NCBI GenBank assembly: GCA_002416505.1
Contig: DIAM01000004.1
Span: 261,369-325,368 of the forward strand
Length of the DNA: 64,000 nucleotides
Reading direction: 5' to 3'
From: Gammaproteobacteria bacterium UBA5078
GTDB taxonomy: Bacteria > Pseudomonadota > Gammaproteobacteria > Pseudomonadales > Pseudohongiellaceae
The position numbers were made by a program, and so were the translations under genes. The notes below the pieces were generated by a model. The model saw nothing but the letters and a program-made list of their open reading frames with translations. It was not told the DNA's origin and searched no databases. Shown here in pieces: positions 19,282-28,525 of this stretch (positions are counted from its first letter, which is position 1; the number at the start of each line of letters is the position of its first letter).

Positions 19282-19579
19282 GATCACTCTCCTTTTCCAT
19301 CTGCATCAGTGCCAATTTTTTTTCTTCCTCCACGTCGTAATAGTCCTCGTCGCGCATCAGGAACAGGCGCATCCATTTAGCGATAATTACCAACACTACG
19401 CAGCCTATGAATCCATAAATAGGATAGAAACCCCAGATACTCTCCAATGGATGATAGGTGTAACGGTCAATCACAAAATCTAGCACTACTAGCAGTGCGC
19501 AACAGCCATAGAATATTCTCAGCATCAAGCTGACATTCTCTGCCTTGTCGAAGAAATCGGGCTTGTCTATCTTCTTCAT
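19268..19579 (-). CDS. Small two-helix membrane protein of the Mrp operon
   Basis: 103 residues with two hydrophobic helices (about 20-40 and 52-72) and a charged C-terminal tail rich in Glu/Asp/Lys. I recognise no named family. It lies between two D-type subunits and overlaps the next gene, so it is very probably an accessory subunit of the antiporter complex (inference from position). Confidence 0.72.
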   Translation of the reverse strand: MKKIDKPDFFDKAENVSLMLRIFYGCCALLVVLDFVIDRYTYHPLESIWGFYPIYGFIGCVVLVIIAKWMRLFLMRDEDYYDVEEEKKLALMQMEKESDHVGD

Positions 19580-19592
19580 ATTCTCTCTCCGA

Positions 19593-21065
19593 TCAGTTCA
19601 CTATCGCTGCAGCTAGCTCAAAGAGTGGCTGTGGATATAGGAACAACACAATGCTCATCAATGCAGTGAATGTCAGAGCCAGTAGCGATGGCCATGGCGC
19701 TTCGTGCAATGGGGGTTTGACCTCCCCCTGTTTCGCAACCGGTAAGAACGCTAGGACAGGAATAGGCATCAGATACGCAATGTTCAGGAGTGAGCTAATC
19801 ATTAGCACTCCCATAATGGCGATGTGATCTGCCTCGAGCGCCCCCGTGAGCAAGTACCACTTGCTCCATGTTCCCCCCCCCGGAGGTAATCCGATAATGC
19901 TTATCGTGCCTATCAAAAATGCCAGCATCGTTATTGGCATCTGCCATCCGATTCCACGTAGCTCACTGACGCGAGTCTTGTGAAGGGCGACAAGAATCGC
20001 GCCCGCACAGAAGAATAAGGTTATCTTGCCAAAGGCATGCATGGCGATGTGCATGGCGCCACCGATGACACCTGCCTCAGTCGCTAGTAGCACGCCCGCC
20101 GTTATATAACTCAACTGACTTACAGTGGAGTAGGCCAAACGCTTCTTGAGATTGTCTTGTCGCATCGCGATCAAGGAGGCGATTAACACCGAGGCGCCAG
20201 CCAGATACAAGAGAATATCGGTAGTCGCTAGCGTGCTCATGAAATCCAAACCAAAAATGTAGACACCGATTTTGAGCAATGTGAAAACACCTGCCTTTAC
20301 GACGGCGACGGCATGGAGAAGAGCGCTTACCGGGGTCGGCGCAACCATCGCGGCTGGCAACCAGCGATGAAACGGCATGATCGCGGCTTTACCCACGCCA
20401 AATACAAACAGGAGCAATAGAAGCGATGGAATTGCGGTGGGTGTCCCTTCGGGGAAGATGCCACCGGCTTTAAAATCTAGGCTACCCGCAATGACCGCCG
20501 TGCCGATGATGGCGAACAGGAAAAACACGATCGAAGTGCCTAACAGTATTCCCAAGTAGGTGCGCCCGCCACGCTTAGCCTCTGCCGTTCCCGCGTGTGT
20601 AACCAGTGGATAGGTTGATAAGGTCAACACCTCATAGAACACGAATAGAGTAAATAGATTCGCGGAATAGGCGATGCCAAGGACACTCCCGATGGCTATC
20701 GCAAAGCAGGCGTAGAACCGTGTTTGATTCTCTTCGTGGTGTGAACGCATATAGCCAATTGCGTAGACGATGGTGACTAACCAAAGCCCCGCGGCCACCA
20801 GCGCAAACAACATGCCTAAAGCTTCTAGCTTAAAGGCAATCGCGAAGCCTGGCAGAATCTCGAATAGGCTAAGCTCGACAGCGACGCCGGCCTTGAATTG
20901 ACGATAGAGGTTAAACACCAGGACTATCACAATAATGCTGGTGCCAATGGATACCGCTTCGCGAAGATTGGGGCGACGGTCTAGGACGATAATTCCGATC
21001 ACTGCCAGCAAAGGCAGAAGCATACTAATCAGCAACGAATGCGTAGGAGCGAATAGAATATCCAT
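19593..21065 (-). CDS. Mrp/Mnh-type antiporter subunit D (second copy)
   Basis: 490 residues, about 14 helices, NuoM/MrpD family. Channel-type segments include YSTVSQLSYITAGVLLATEA and the half with FHRWLPAAMVAPTPVSALLH, which carries the conserved proline/histidine features. Start and the stop of the upstream D gene overlap as TGATG, indicating coupled translation. Confidence 0.88.
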   Translation of the reverse strand: MDILFAPTHSLLISMLLPLLAVIGIIVLDRRPNLREAVSIGTSIIVIVLVFNLYRQFKAGVAVELSLFEILPGFAIAFKLEALGMLFALVAAGLWLVTIVYAIGYMRSHHEENQTRFYACFAIAIGSVLGIAYSANLFTLFVFYEVLTLSTYPLVTHAGTAEAKRGGRTYLGILLGTSIVFFLFAIIGTAVIAGSLDFKAGGIFPEGTPTAIPSLLLLLFVFGVGKAAIMPFHRWLPAAMVAPTPVSALLHAVAVVKAGVFTLLKIGVYIFGLDFMSTLATTDILLYLAGASVLIASLIAMRQDNLKKRLAYSTVSQLSYITAGVLLATEAGVIGGAMHIAMHAFGKITLFFCAGAILVALHKTRVSELRGIGWQMPITMLAFLIGTISIIGLPPGGGTWSKWYLLTGALEADHIAIMGVLMISSLLNIAYLMPIPVLAFLPVAKQGEVKPPLHEAPWPSLLALTFTALMSIVLFLYPQPLFELAAAIVN

Positions 21066-22540
21066 CACAGCCCCCCAAAAATGCTGACGGCGGCCATTCG
21101 GGTGATACCCACTGTTAGCTCGGTATTAATGCCAAAATAGAGGTTTGCGGCAACTAACACCCAAGTAGGAGCCAGAATCGAAAGAGGCGCCTCGCGAACC
21201 TCGGCGGTGCGCTCGTTCGCCGCCTTGAAGTACACAACCTCGACTACTTTCCATACATAGATCACGGAGACAACGGAGCCAAGCAGTATGAGGCCAGCCA
21301 CTGGCCACCAGTCATGTTCGAGTGCGGCAGTAACCAAGTACCACTTACTCACGAAGCCGACCGTCAAAGGTACCCCTATAAGACTCAAACCCCCTATTAG
21401 GAAGGCCGCCATCGTCCACGGCATACGTGACGCCAAACCATGCATCTCGCTTAGCTTAGCTTCACCCAGGCGATATACGATAGCCGCTAAGGCAAGGAAC
21501 AATGCACCTTTCATCAATCCATGATTGAGCATGTGCAACAGTGTCGCCATTAATCCCGTTTCGTTAGCGAGACCGAGCCCCACGATTAAATAACCGATCT
21601 GGGCAACGCTTGAATACGCCAATAATTTCTTGAGATTGTCCTGAAAAATTGCCGCTATAGACGCTACGAAAATCCCTGCCAACCCTAGTGTTAGGAAAAT
21701 GCTCTGCAAAGGCAAGCTGCTGAAGGCGAAGTCGAAACCAAATATCCCATACTTGAAGCGTATGAGGATATACACGGCCACCTTTGTTGCGGTTGCCGCG
21801 AGAAACGCCGTTACTACCGAAGGTGCGTATGCGTAAGCGTTTGGCAACCACACATGTAAAGGGAACAATGCCAACTTTAAGCAAACTCCCACAATAAAGA
21901 ATGCGAAGGCCGTAAACACGGTTCTAGAGGAAGACACCTCGGGTAAACGCTCCGACAGATCTGCCATATTTAGCGTTCCCGTCATCATGTACATCAAGCC
22001 AATTCCGATCAGGATAAATGTCGCGCCAATAGTGCCCGCGATTAGGTACTGATAGGAGGCCCACAATGCTTTGCGGTTCTTACCAAGGGCTATCAATGTG
22101 TAAGCCGATAGAGAAGAAATCTCTAGAAAGACAAATACATTGAAGGCATCGCCAGTGGCCAGTATGCCGAGCAAACCTGCCATACACAGCAGCCACGCGA
22201 TATAGAATAATGCGTGTCTATCTTTCGGGATCTCGGCCTCTATGCTTTTTCTCGCCGCAAAGAGCGCCACAGCACTGATACCAGAGACCAACAGCAACAA
22301 AGGGGCATTGAGTAGGTCAATTCTATATTCGATTCCCCAAGGAGCCTCCCATCCACCGAACTCATAACTAATCGGTCCGCTCTCAAGTACTTGCAATAGC
22401 AAGCCAATTGACACGGCGAAGCTCATTAGGGTTGCGGCTAGTGCCACAAACCAAACTAGATCACGGCGACGCAGAATCAGGCAGGCCGGTGCCGCCATCA
22501 TCGGAATGATGACATGAAGGACAGGAAGGTGTGCTAGCAT
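21065..22540 (-). CDS. Mrp/Mnh-type antiporter subunit D (first copy)
   Basis: 491 residues, about 14 helices, MrpD family; segments LFPLHVWLPNAYAYAPSVVT and YSSVAQIGYLIVGLGLANE are the expected conserved parts. It translocates protons in exchange for Na+ or K+ as part of the multisubunit antiporter. It overlaps the upstream C gene by 7 bases and is coupled to the second D gene. Confidence 0.9.
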   Translation of the reverse strand: MLAHLPVLHVIIPMMAAPACLILRRRDLVWFVALAATLMSFAVSIGLLLQVLESGPISYEFGGWEAPWGIEYRIDLLNAPLLLLVSGISAVALFAARKSIEAEIPKDRHALFYIAWLLCMAGLLGILATGDAFNVFVFLEISSLSAYTLIALGKNRKALWASYQYLIAGTIGATFILIGIGLMYMMTGTLNMADLSERLPEVSSSRTVFTAFAFFIVGVCLKLALFPLHVWLPNAYAYAPSVVTAFLAATATKVAVYILIRFKYGIFGFDFAFSSLPLQSIFLTLGLAGIFVASIAAIFQDNLKKLLAYSSVAQIGYLIVGLGLANETGLMATLLHMLNHGLMKGALFLALAAIVYRLGEAKLSEMHGLASRMPWTMAAFLIGGLSLIGVPLTVGFVSKWYLVTAALEHDWWPVAGLILLGSVVSVIYVWKVVEVVYFKAANERTAEVREAPLSILAPTWVLVAANLYFGINTELTVGITRMAAVSIFGGL

Positions 22541-22887
22541 TCTTGGTCCTTCCTATTAATTTCATCTTCCTCGATTGAATCATAGCTCTCCTTGATGCGG
22601 ACAACTAAAGCGAGCCCTAGTGCCGTCGTAGCAATGCCTACGACGATCGCGGTTAGAATCAAAACGTGTGGCAAAGGATTTGAGTAAAGAGCCTCCCCTT
22701 CGACCAATATGGGTGCTGTGGCGCCCTCTATTTTTCCCATAGTGATATACATTATAAAAACTGAGGTCTGAAACAAGGTTAAGCCAACAAGTTTCTTTAC
22801 GAGATTGCCCTGCGCGATGACGATATAGAAACCAATCATCATCAAGACCATCACGATCCAATAATTAAACAAGCCTACAAAATTCAT
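22534..22887 (-). CDS. Mrp/Mnh-type antiporter subunit C
   Basis: 117 residues, three helices, NuoK/MrpC family. The LVGLTLFQTSVFIMYITMGK segment and the second-helix region (PHVLILTAIVVGIATTALGL) are characteristic. Starts within the stop of the fused B subunit and overlaps the first D gene. Confidence 0.9.
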   Translation of the reverse strand: MNFVGLFNYWIVMVLMMIGFYIVIAQGNLVKKLVGLTLFQTSVFIMYITMGKIEGATAPILVEGEALYSNPLPHVLILTAIVVGIATTALGLALVVRIKESYDSIEEDEINRKDQEC

Positions 22888-23879
22888 TAGTCCCGCTCCC
22901 CTTCAACCTGGCTTCGCCCGGAAAACGTGAAAAAGATAATGATCATCACGGTCGCGACAGTTAGACCCACGCCAAGCTCAATAAACAATATTCCTAGGTG
23001 CTGGGCATGAACGGGATCTTCTGAAAACACGCTGTAGTCGAGAAAATTCTTACCGCTAAGCATCGCGACGACACCGGTGGTGCCGTAGATCAATACACCC
23101 AGTGCCGCCAGTACCTGCACCAAACTACTGTCAATTACTTTTCTAGCTGCGTTCATTCCATAAAGCATTGCATATAGGAAGAAAGCCGATGCGAAGATGA
23201 CACCGGCCTGAAAGCCACCCCCTGGACCATATTCGCCATGAAACTGTACGTATAATCCGAACAGGAGAATCAGGGGAATCAACATTTTTGCAACGATGCG
23301 AAGTACCATATGCTCTTCCATGGAGGCCGTATTTTTAACGCTGCTAATAGGCGGAAGATCTGTGCGCATCAATAGCGCCAACACGCCCACGCCGGCAGTG
23401 AAGATAACAATGACTTCACCGAAGGTATCGAATGCGCGATAGCTTGCGAGCACCGAAGTCACGACATTCGGAATACCTATCTCCTGCGCAGAGTCATTAA
23501 GATAACGGGGCGCAACATGCTCTTGCACTGGCGAATCGGCCGCGCCGAAAGACGGCATGTCCAAAGTCCCGTAAATCAATAGAGCACCGGTTAACAACAC
23601 CAATGGCAATGCAAATCGCGTTCTACTTTTCTTATCTGCTTTCTCAAAGCGGCCAGTAATCGCTAGAGTCGTAAGCATTAAAAGCGTGGAAATGCCTGCT
23701 CCCACAGAAGCCTCTGTAAATGCAACATCAACTGCGTCCATCATGACAAAGAAGCTCGCGGAGATAAGCCCATAGATTCCGGCGAGCATTGCGACAGCAA
23801 AGAGATCCTTAATCCTTACGATCGCAATAGCAGTCATGGCCAGCATGCTCAGTAGCCCCATGTTTATGATCAACTCCAT
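22887..23879 (-). CDS. Fused MbhD (DUF4040)-MnhB antiporter subunit
   Basis: 330 residues from ATG 23879, two bases after the stop of the G gene, with GGGAG upstream; a longer reading frame exists but overlaps the G gene and is not coding. Residues 1-75 match the MbhD/DUF4040 unit that elsewhere forms part of the C-terminus of MrpA. Residues 200-325 are the MnhB domain (FHGEYGPGGGFQAGVIFASA). The fusion lets the complex keep these two parts although a full-length MrpA is absent. Confidence 0.86.
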   Translation of the reverse strand: MELIINMGLLSMLAMTAIAIVRIKDLFAVAMLAGIYGLISASFFVMMDAVDVAFTEASVGAGISTLLMLTTLAITGRFEKADKKSRTRFALPLVLLTGALLIYGTLDMPSFGAADSPVQEHVAPRYLNDSAQEIGIPNVVTSVLASYRAFDTFGEVIVIFTAGVGVLALLMRTDLPPISSVKNTASMEEHMVLRIVAKMLIPLILLFGLYVQFHGEYGPGGGFQAGVIFASAFFLYAMLYGMNAARKVIDSSLVQVLAALGVLIYGTTGVVAMLSGKNFLDYSVFSEDPVHAQHLGILFIELGVGLTVATVMIIIFFTFSGRSQVEGERD

Positions 23880-23881
23880 GA

Positions 23882-24220
23882 TTATCTCCCTGCCTCCACT
23901 GACGCTTGTTTCTGCTTTGGTAGCACCGGTTCTAAACCTGCATGTAAGGCTGCCATAACCAACGCATGCCCAGCAGTTGGACTGGTAAGTAATACAAAGA
24001 GCAAAACCATCACCAACTTTACCTGTACTAACCACGACTCGGCCTGAATAAATAGACCTATCAAGATCATGGCGGTAGCAAGAGTGTCGGTCACGCTTGC
24101 CGCATGCATCCGAGTGAAGAAGTCTGGAAAACGCAACAAACCTACTGCACCTGAGATACAGAGAAAGCCGCCAAAGACGAGCAAAAACCAACTAACGATA
24201 TTCAAGATCCCTTCCATCAC
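23882..24220 (-). CDS. Mrp/Mnh-type antiporter subunit G
   Basis: 112 residues, three helices, MnhG/PhaG family, with the family signature GLLRFPDFFTRMHAASVTDT. Overlaps the F gene by 4 bases. Confidence 0.92.
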   Translation of the reverse strand: MMEGILNIVSWFLLVFGGFLCISGAVGLLRFPDFFTRMHAASVTDTLATAMILIGLFIQAESWLVQVKLVMVLLFVLLTSPTAGHALVMAALHAGLEPVLPKQKQASVEAGR

Positions 24221-24489
24221 TCCTCCCGCACCTCGACATTCTTTGCCGTATATTCAAAGAACCTCAGAATCCCGATTACCGAAATAAAGTTCATTAATGC
24301 GTATACCATTACGATGTCGAGGAAGTCGGGCCTCCCCATCATGAAGCCCACAACCGCGATCAAGAGAACCGTTTTAGTTCCAAAAACATTGACTGCGAGA
24401 ATGCGGTCGTAAAGTGTTGGCCCTGCGAAGGCTCTAAAGAGGGCCAACAGCATAGCGACCAACACTGCAAAAGCAGCTGCTGTATACAT
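24217..24489 (-). CDS. Mrp/Mnh-type antiporter subunit F
   Basis: 90 residues, three helices, MnhF/PhaF family, including FRAFAGPTLYDRILAVNVFG and GRPDFLDIVMVYALMNFI. Start overlaps the stop of the E gene. Confidence 0.92.
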   Translation of the reverse strand: MYTAAAFAVLVAMLLALFRAFAGPTLYDRILAVNVFGTKTVLLIAVVGFMMGRPDFLDIVMVYALMNFISVIGILRFFEYTAKNVEVREE

Positions 24490-24962
24490 CAGCGTGTAAG
24501 CCTCCTGATCCGAGCACCCATATCGCCATTTTTCAACGCTGCGATACTGCTGCGATCCAACGCATGAACCGTGATGCTTTCGGCTGTGATTGAGGTGGTG
24601 ATAGTGCCTGGCGTCAAGGAGATAGAGTTCGCCAAGATTACACGCCCCATATCACTATCCTGGGTGATATCGATGCTTTCAATAGCTGGATTAAGCTTGA
24701 GGCCAAATTGCCAAATTCGTCTAACGACTTGGTAGTTTGAAATCACCAGCTCTTTAAGCAACCACAAATAGTAGGCTGGCAGTTCCCGGGAAAGGTGAAA
24801 CGGAATTGACTCCTCGTCTACTACATTCATTCGTCTCGCAACGAGGACAACAAGCCCTATAGACGCCACACCTAGCCCTAGAATAAGGGGGGTGTAATGT
24901 CCAGAGTTCACTAGCCAAAAGATGACTAATAATATTACGAGCCCGAGAGTTTGAGTTTTCAC
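24489..24962 (-). CDS. Mrp/Mnh-type antiporter subunit E
   Basis: 157 residues, MnhE/PhaE family. N-terminal hydrophobic helices are followed by a cytoplasmic domain with the conserved ILANSISLTPGTITTSITAE segment. GTG start with AGGA upstream. It is the first gene of the nine-gene operon, whose promoter should lie in 24963-25091. Confidence 0.9.
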   Translation of the reverse strand: MKTQTLGLVILLVIFWLVNSGHYTPLILGLGVASIGLVVLVARRMNVVDEESIPFHLSRELPAYYLWLLKELVISNYQVVRRIWQFGLKLNPAIESIDITQDSDMGRVILANSISLTPGTITTSITAESITVHALDRSSIAALKNGDMGARIRRLTR

Positions 24963-25091
24963 AATTATTCCTGCACATTCAGTTTCAAAAAAACTGAAAT
25001 CCTAAGTAGATTTGTTGAATTATTATAACGCGATATGTAAGAAGTTCTTTTATTCACGCGCTCATGATAGAGCCTGTGTAAAAAAGTGTTG

Positions 25092-25352
25092 CTACTGAGG
25101 TTCCGGGTCAGCCCGTTCGGCTAACTCAGGGGCGCGAGTTCTTACAGCCCGCTCAACGATAGTTTCTGCTGACTCTGTCACCTCGTCGCGGCTGATGTCT
25201 GTATTGAGGCGAGTGCGTGCGGCGCGGTCAACGAAAGTTTCGTCTACCGACTCTGTAGCACTGTTTTCTGGACCGCCCGGCTCGCTAAAGACTACGAGCA
25301 GAAGTGCAAGCGCAGCCATGAGCGTCATAGCGATTAACACTTTTGTCTTCAT
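25092..25352 (-). CDS. Small membrane-anchored hypothetical protein
   Basis: 86 residues. A single N-terminal hydrophobic helix (about 6-22) is followed by an acidic, hydrophilic tail with two similar segments, FVDRAARTRLN and IVERAVRTRAP. No family recognised. A strong AGGAGG lies upstream of the ATG, which supports expression. It lies between the Mrp operon and the two-component pair; a regulatory or accessory role is only a guess. Confidence 0.65.
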   Translation of the reverse strand: MKTKVLIAMTLMAALALLLVVFSEPGGPENSATESVDETFVDRAARTRLNTDISRDEVTESAETIVERAVRTRAPELAERADPEPQ

Positions 25353-25513
25353 TGAAACCTCCTCATTCTCGAGACCACAATATTGTCACCAATGTTGAGG
25401 AGAAGTTTGTCAAAAGTGTAAATAAGTGTGGAATTGGCTAGAGCCTCTACTTGTTAAATGTGGACTATGCTATGTTCCAAGTCGCACATCTGCGTTGTTG
25501 TAGAGGAAAGGTA

Positions 25514-26233
25514 ATGACGACGAGTTCTAGCATTCTGATAGTAGATGACGATAAAGATATTCGGGATCTGCTACAAAAATTACTGAGCGCGGAGGGTTAT
25601 CACTGCCGTGTGGCTAGGGATGGCGATGATATGTTTATGAAGCTAAAGCAGAACCTTAGCGATCTGATTCTATTAGATGTCATGATGCCGGGGCGCGACG
25701 GGTTTGAGCTATGCCGTATGCTACAGGCAGATCCCACTATGCCCCCCGTCATCATGTTAACGGCCAAGGACGATGAAATCGATCGAGTGGTCGGTTTGGA
25801 GCTCGGCGCTGATGACTATATAGTCAAGCCGTTCGGCAAGCGGGAATTGATTGCACGAATCAAGGTCGTTTTGAGGCGCATGCATGGGGGGCGGCGTCGT
25901 GTACCCGGCAACAAGGGTAATTATTTGTTTGCAGACTGGTGCTTCAAACCAGCACAAATGGAATTGGTCGATGGCACCGCCACAGTAACCCCTCTGTCCT
26001 CCAGCGAGTCGGAATTACTATTAGCATTTGTACAAAATCCTCAAGTACCCTTGTCTCGTGATCGCTTACTAGATATGACGAAAGGCCGCAATAGCGCACC
26101 GTTCGATCGAAGCGTCGACTCTCATATCAGCAGGCTACGCCGCAAATTAGGGGACGACGCCAAGAGCCCTGAGATCATCAAGACCTCTTGGGGAAAAGGC
26201 TATGTGTTCACCTATCCCGTGGAGTCAGTCTAG
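25514..26233 (+). CDS. OmpR-family response regulator
   Basis: 239 residues from ATG 25514, preceded by GAGGAAAG; an in-frame ATG at 25451 lacks a site. Receiver domain with the acidic pocket VDDD near residues 10-13, phospho-acceptor D55 (LLDVMMPG) and Lys in ADDYIVKPF. C-terminal winged-helix DNA-binding domain (SVDSHISRLRRKLGDDAKSP). The start codon of its histidine kinase shares a base with its stop. Targets unknown; the adjacent antiporter operon is a candidate. Confidence 0.93.
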   Translation: MTTSSSILIVDDDKDIRDLLQKLLSAEGYHCRVARDGDDMFMKLKQNLSDLILLDVMMPGRDGFELCRMLQADPTMPPVIMLTAKDDEIDRVVGLELGADDYIVKPFGKRELIARIKVVLRRMHGGRRRVPGNKGNYLFADWCFKPAQMELVDGTATVTPLSSSESELLLAFVQNPQVPLSRDRLLDMTKGRNSAPFDRSVDSHISRLRRKLGDDAKSPEIIKTSWGKGYVFTYPVESV

Positions 26234-27600
26234 TGACACCGTGGCTGGCGAATTTCGTGCCCACTCTGAGAGCGAGGGCCCTACTCGTATTAACTTCCCT
26301 GTTTATTTTTTCACAAGTCTTGAGCCTCATAATCTACGAAGAAAATCGTCACGAAACAGTCATCCTAACAGAAGCTACCGACTTGGCAGATCGAATTATC
26401 GGTATTGTAGATTTGGCAGAACAGTTTCCGGATGCAGACCGCGCGCAGATATTAGCTGCCGCACAGACCCAGTTTCTATCCATGTATCGCGGCATAGAGA
26501 TCCCCGCGCAACAACAGTGCGCACAGAATGAGTTCTCTGAGCGCATCAGTTCTCGTCTAAACGAGTGGTTTAGGGAAATCAATGACCTAAGTGCATCGGT
26601 CTGTGTTCGTGATATGCACGACTCGCCTATTGGCTCGCCAAGTGCCAACGCGCAAGGTTTTGAAGCACTGGTAGCGATTACCTTTCTTGATGGCGGGCAG
26701 GCCATCTTTCAGGCCCGATTACCCGATGCGCCCTCCTTGTTTCTCGATTCGGCAATTGTCTATATTCTCGTTGTCGGTTTGTTCTCCTTGTTTATCGCTT
26801 GGTATCTAATCAGTCGAGTTCTCACGCCCTTAGGGCAACTGGCCATAGCCGCGGATGAAATTGGGACTAATCTCGACTCCCCAGCGCTTTCCGAAAAGGG
26901 CCCTGCGGAGGTGACTAGCGCTGCGCGTGCGTTCAATCGTATGCAATCGCGACTGCGGCGACTCGTGCACGGGCAAACGGAAATGCTTGCGGCGATATCA
27001 CATGACCTAAGGTCTACTGCTACAAGACTACAATTGCGATCGGAGCTTTTGGAGAACGAACAAGAAAGGGAGGGAATGTTACGGGTAGTAAGTGATATGC
27101 GATCGATGATCGAGTCGGTGTTGGATTTCGTTCGAGGCGTAGAACCGAATGAAAAACCCCGCAAAACAAACCTTATAGCGCTACTCGAGAGCCTTTGTGA
27201 AGACTTGAAAGAGGAGGGTTATCCCATTGAGTATGAGTTCGCGGCTTTCAACGCCAATCTTCAATGCCATCCGGCGGCGCTGCGCCGTTGCTTCCAAAAC
27301 ATTATCGACAATGCTATAAAATATGGCGTCAATACGCACATTCGCTGTTATTTAACCGAGAGGCACATTGTCGTACGCTTCGATGATGAAGGCCCAGGGG
27401 TAGCGGAGGAGGAGTTGCCAAATCTTACCCAACCCTTCTATCGCCTAGAACATTCAAGAAATCGAGATAATGGCGGCGTGGGTCTAGGCCTTGCTATTGC
27501 CCAAAATATCGCACAGAGCCACGGTGGCACACTACAAATCAGTAATCGCAAACCGAATGGCTTGCGGGTCGAAATATTGCTACCTAAGGCTGTCGACTAA
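26233..27600 (+). CDS. Sensor histidine kinase (EnvZ-like)
   Basis: 455 residues from a GTG at 26233 that overlaps the TAG stop of the regulator by one base. Two transmembrane helices (about 10-30 and 175-197) frame a periplasmic sensor of about 145 residues. HAMP follows, then the H-box ISHDLRS with H257, the N-box IIDNAIKYG, and G-boxes DEGPGV and GGVGLGLAIA. It autophosphorylates and passes phosphate to the adjacent regulator. The signal cannot be inferred. Confidence 0.92.
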   Translation: MTPWLANFVPTLRARALLVLTSLFIFSQVLSLIIYEENRHETVILTEATDLADRIIGIVDLAEQFPDADRAQILAAAQTQFLSMYRGIEIPAQQQCAQNEFSERISSRLNEWFREINDLSASVCVRDMHDSPIGSPSANAQGFEALVAITFLDGGQAIFQARLPDAPSLFLDSAIVYILVVGLFSLFIAWYLISRVLTPLGQLAIAADEIGTNLDSPALSEKGPAEVTSAARAFNRMQSRLRRLVHGQTEMLAAISHDLRSTATRLQLRSELLENEQEREGMLRVVSDMRSMIESVLDFVRGVEPNEKPRKTNLIALLESLCEDLKEEGYPIEYEFAAFNANLQCHPAALRRCFQNIIDNAIKYGVNTHIRCYLTERHIVVRFDDEGPGVAEEELPNLTQPFYRLEHSRNRDNGGVGLGLAIAQNIAQSHGGTLQISNRKPNGLRVEILLPKAVD

Positions 27601-27604
27601 GGAC

Positions 27605-28018
27605 TTACGCCTGTAAATCGATTCTTCTGGTACGGCCATTTTCGTCTATCGCGACGAAGACGAAGTGCCCCTCGGCAACCTTGCGTTGACCATGCTGGGT
27701 TATTGAGTTCGAGATCCACACCTCGATATTAATATGCATGGAACTACGGCCAATCTCTACGATGTCTGCATAGCAGCTGACGATGGAGCCTACGCTTACG
27801 GGAAAAAGGAAAGAGACGTTCTTTATGGCGACAGTAGCGCTACGCCCACGTGTCACTTGCTTGGTTGCGATGCCCGCTGCAAGGTCCATCTGTGAGACTA
27901 GCCAGCCACCAAAGATATCGCCATTGGCATTGGTATCGCGCGGCATCGCAAGGGTTTGCAGTGCCAGCTCACCCACCGGTTGTGGCTCGAGATCTACGTC
28001 GTCCTTCTTCAATGCCAT
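27605..28018 (-). CDS. Acyl-CoA thioesterase, YciA-like hotdog family
   Basis: 137 residues. Hotdog fold signature with MPRDTNANGDIFGGWLVSQM, where the Asp in GDIFGGW is the usual active-site region, and GRSATVAIKNVSFLFPV. It hydrolyses acyl-CoA thioesters, probably short-chain substrates. It lies convergent with the histidine kinase. Confidence 0.9.
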   Translation of the reverse strand: MALKKDDVDLEPQPVGELALQTLAMPRDTNANGDIFGGWLVSQMDLAAGIATKQVTRGRSATVAIKNVSFLFPVSVGSIVSCYADIVEIGRSSMHINIEVWISNSITQHGQRKVAEGHFVFVAIDENGRTRRIDLQA

Positions 28019-28086
28019 TTACACAGTCCTCTCTAAAATCCCGCGCTTAAACTCACCAACGCACAGACTAGCACAGTTGCCTGAAA

Positions 28087-28452
28087 TCAATACATCATTC
28101 GCCATGCACTGGACAGTTGCCAGCTCGTCAGTAGTAGAAAGCCGGTGGCGATGACAAACAGGACTAAGAAACAATAGTAGGGGAATCGCGACAGGCGTGT
28201 CCTAATCCTCAGCGCAAACTTCATCTCGTTTTGCACTCGCGCAGGTACATGGGCGAACAGGTTAATGAACGAGTGCGCCATCGTGGCCCATGTAAAGAGG
28301 ATTAGCGCCGGAATGAGACCCAGGTCTTCGGCCTGTGAGCTCGAGGCGAGTAAGACATAGATTCCATAGCCCAACGCCAGTGTCGCCAGGATAAGAAACA
28401 CTGGGCTAAGAGGCCTTAAGAGCTTAGCGATTCTTTGAAGTTTATCTAACAT
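28087..28452 (-). CDS. Hypothetical inner-membrane protein, three helices
   Basis: 121 residues; hydrophobic helices at about 15-34, 44-66 and 92-112, with a basic loop between the second and third. No family recognised. Single gene divergent from the 28526 gene. Confidence 0.68.
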   Translation of the reverse strand: MLDKLQRIAKLLRPLSPVFLILATLALGYGIYVLLASSSQAEDLGLIPALILFTWATMAHSFINLFAHVPARVQNEMKFALRIRTRLSRFPYYCFLVLFVIATGFLLLTSWQLSSAWRMMY

Positions 28453-28525
28453 AGGTATTCTGCGTTTCGCATTGCGCCGCGCTGCGGGTTAAAATACTCG
28501 GACTAAAAGCCGACTGGAAACACGC

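Noticed and set aside
22887..24191. 434-codon version of the MbhD-MnhB gene
   Set aside because: The first 104 codons lie over the G gene in another frame; the start at 23879 has a Shine-Dalgarno and matches the family.
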